From NCBI RefSeq assembly GCF_014694405.1, contig NZ_JAAUWV010000031.1, positions 1 through 50,806 on the forward strand: a DNA stretch of 50,806 bases, in the 5' to 3' direction. Of this stretch, positions 49,365 to 50,806 are shown piece after piece (position 1 is the stretch's first letter; each line of letters starts with the position of its first letter). The position numbers were made by a program, and so were the translations under genes. The notes beneath the pieces are model-generated. The model made no database searches. It worked only from the letters and a program-made list of their open reading frames with translations, and was not told where the DNA came from. The stretch comes from Pseudoalteromonas sp. S16_S37. Its GTDB lineage: Bacteria; Pseudomonadota; Gammaproteobacteria; Enterobacterales; Alteromonadaceae.

Positions 49365-49463
49365 TACCAATATACCAATCCGCAATAACACTTAATCCTT
49401 TTGAAGGATTAAACCTGACGACAGCTGCGTTAAAAATTTCTCATTTAGAACAACTAAATAGAA
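49365..49463. repeat. Possible intergenic mobile repeat (MITE-like)
   Basis: The segment opens with duplicated TATACCAAT, contains a 9-bp hairpin (TTAATCCTT/AAGGATTAA near 49392-49412) and ends near AACTAAATAGAAT. I associate TACCAATCCGCA-type sequences with interspersed repeats of marine gammaproteobacteria, but only from memory. It ends exactly where the truncated DUF4105 frame begins. Confidence 0.35.
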
Positions 49464-49466
49464 TCA

Positions 49467-50690
49467 GTGAATACAGGTTCAATCAGTTTGGTTTATGCTT
49501 CTGAAAACCTCGTCAGCCCAAGCAGCTTCATGGGTCATAGTTTCTTAAAGTTAAATGGCAAACATGGGCGTGAGCACGCGGTATCTTATTTTACTGACGT
49601 TGATAGCATTAATGTGCCTAAGCTATTGTTTGAGTCAATAGTCACGGGAAAGAGCGGTCACTTTGTAGTTTCTCCTTACTCAGAAAGTGAGCAGTTCTAC
49701 GGGAAAATCGAATCTAGAAACATTTATGAATATCATTTAGGGTTGAGTGAATATGAGGTAAAACTCATCACGCTGCATTTGTGGGAGCTGAAAAACCGCA
49801 GAATAGATTACTTTTTTCATACGCACAATTGCGCAACAATCACTTTGGATATTTTAGGTGTTGTCGAACCCAAGATGATTCAATCGCAATCGGCTTGGTT
49901 GACGCCTTTAGATGTTGTGAAAGTAGTTAATCAGAGTCGACTGGTTTCCAATTCAACAATTACTCCATCACTCAATTGGCAGTTGCGTGCTTATGGTAAA
50001 AATTTATCTGGTGACAAAAAGCAGCAGTTTAGTCAGTGGCTAATTAGTGGCAACGTGCCGAGATTAGACGGGACAGGTGCTGATAAGCTTTTGACTGGCA
50101 AATACCTTTTAGCGCTAAATCAGTACTTATTTGACCAAAAAAGTATCACGCAAGTGTTATGGCAGAACAATCAGGCAAAAATTAATACTCTAGTTGACAA
50201 GTTAAGTAGCTTGGAGATTGATGTTAGCAATTTTAAAAACCCATTAAACCGACTTGGTGACAGTCAAATGTCATTCAGCCTATTTACGAATAACCAAGAG
50301 CAATACTTATCTGTAAAAGCAATTCCTGCTTCTCATTTGAGCAGTGATGATAATAGACATGCGTTTTCTGAGTCTTCATTGCAGCTAATAAGCCCTAAAA
50401 TTATCCTTTCTGATGATAGCGTTAAATTAGACGAGTTCACTTTATATGGTATTTCTCAATATATCCCCTATGAGCCTGTTGTTAATGGGTTATCAGGTTA
50501 TTTTACTATGGCTTATAGTGGCTTTGACACAAACCGATTTAAAAACGAAAATGAGGTTTTCGTGGATGGTGGGATAGGGCTAAGCTTTCAACCAATGGCC
50601 GCTTTGCAATACTATGGAACCATAGGTATTGCCTTTGTAACAGATACAAAAAAATCATGGATAGAAAGCAAGTTGGAAGCAGGTTTGTGA
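49467..50690 (+). pseudogene. DUF4105 (Lnb N-terminal periplasmic type) gene, truncated at both ends
   Basis: 407 codons with recognisable DUF4105 features: SFMGHSFLKLNG with His24 and HNCATITLDIL with Cys122, the pair expected to be catalytic in this papain/NlpC-like fold. Members are exported and usually begin with a signal peptide and about 100 residues before the GHSF motif. Here the frame opens with GTG only 23 residues before His24, and an in-frame TAA at 49455 closes it upstream. At the 3' end the frame is cut at 50688, where the terminal TGA of an IS element acts as stop, inside a beta-barrel-like C-terminal region (LQYYGTIGIAFVTDTKKSW). No signal peptide and no ribosome site remain, so it is probably non-functional. 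Confidence 0.8.
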
Positions 50691-50806
50691 ATCGCCCCGA
50701 GTTTGCCAGAGACTCAATAACTTGAGAAACTGGAACTATGAAAAAATCAAATCGCTATACACCAGAATTTCGTGAACGTGCAGTAAGACTTGTTACTACT
50801 CAACAG
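50688..50806 (+). mobile_element. Left end of an IS3-family insertion sequence (continues beyond window)
   Basis: The terminus TGAATCGCCCCGAGTTTGCC resembles IS3-family inverted repeats beginning TGAAxCGCCCCG. A short leader and a transposase OrfA start follow it. The right end, target duplication and OrfB lie outside the window. Confidence 0.8.
50738..50806 (+). CDS. IS3-family transposase OrfA, 5' part
   Basis: The first 23 codons (MKKSNRYTPEFRERAVRLV...) are the N-terminal helix-turn-helix start common to IS3/IS150-type OrfA proteins, which bind the IS ends. CTGGAACT precedes the ATG. The frame runs off the window edge; OrfAB frameshifting would occur downstream. Confidence 0.85.
   Translation, partial: MKKSNRYTPEFRERAVRLVTTQQ

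Overview
The window looks like a chromosomal segment of a marine gammaproteobacterium of the Alteromonadales, most probably Pseudoalteromonas. The grounds are the close match of the translation and transcription proteins to that group, moderate AT-richness, and the linkage murB-birA-coaX-tRNA-tufB ... secE-nusG-rplKAJL-rpoBC-rpsLG-fusA-tufA. The genus is inferred from recognition, not from a search.

Left part (1-16.9 kb). A 5'-truncated S9 prolyl-oligopeptidase remnant opens the window. It is followed by a methionine-salvage cluster: mtnB-mtnC-mtnD on the minus strand, with overlapping ends, and a divergent methionine/KMTB-type aminotransferase on the plus strand. The intergenic region carries a tandem MetJ-box-like site. 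Next come sensory and signalling genes on the minus strand: a very long chemoreceptor with a tandem HAMP array, a hybrid histidine kinase with receiver and HPt domains, and a CsgD/VpsT-like LuxR regulator. Housekeeping genes follow: HIT hydrolase, a DUF2057 exported protein, an M1 aminopeptidase, and murB-birA-coaX as one overlapping operon.

Middle (16.9-31.9 kb). A strong promoter with a GC-rich discriminator drives tRNA-Thr, tRNA-Tyr, tRNA-Gly, tRNA-Thr and tufB. In the enterobacterial arrangement secE follows tufB directly. Here about 13 kb intervenes: an orphan membrane protein, an arylamine N-acetyltransferase with a Cys-His-Glu triad, a periplasmic solute-binding protein, a TPR-like lipoprotein, a sulfate-assimilation cluster (cysG-cysD-cysN-SLC13 permease-cysC-cysQ, all minus), deoC and a small overlapping conserved protein. 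tRNA-Trp then precedes secE.

Right part (32-49 kb). This is the canonical secE-nusG, rplKA, rplJL-rpoBC and rpsL-rpsG-fusA-tufA block, with recognisable promoters, an L10-type leader, the rplL-rpoB attenuator and strong terminators. The two tuf genes are in direct orientation 30,229 bp apart. They differ by one synonymous base, and their identity runs from the start codon to 110 bp past the stop, taking in the terminator and a REP-like palindrome.

Right end (49-50.8 kb). Downstream of tufA lie four roughly 60-bp imperfect repeat units, one of which has a 29-bp exact partner behind tufB. A possible intergenic mobile repeat follows, then a DUF4105 (Lnb-type) gene truncated at its 5' end and cut at its 3' end by an IS3-family element whose left terminus supplies the stop codon. 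No CRISPR array, prophage or clear defence system is visible. The least explained items are the orphan membrane protein (18844-19857), the small protein overlapping deoC, and the repeat families at the tuf tails.
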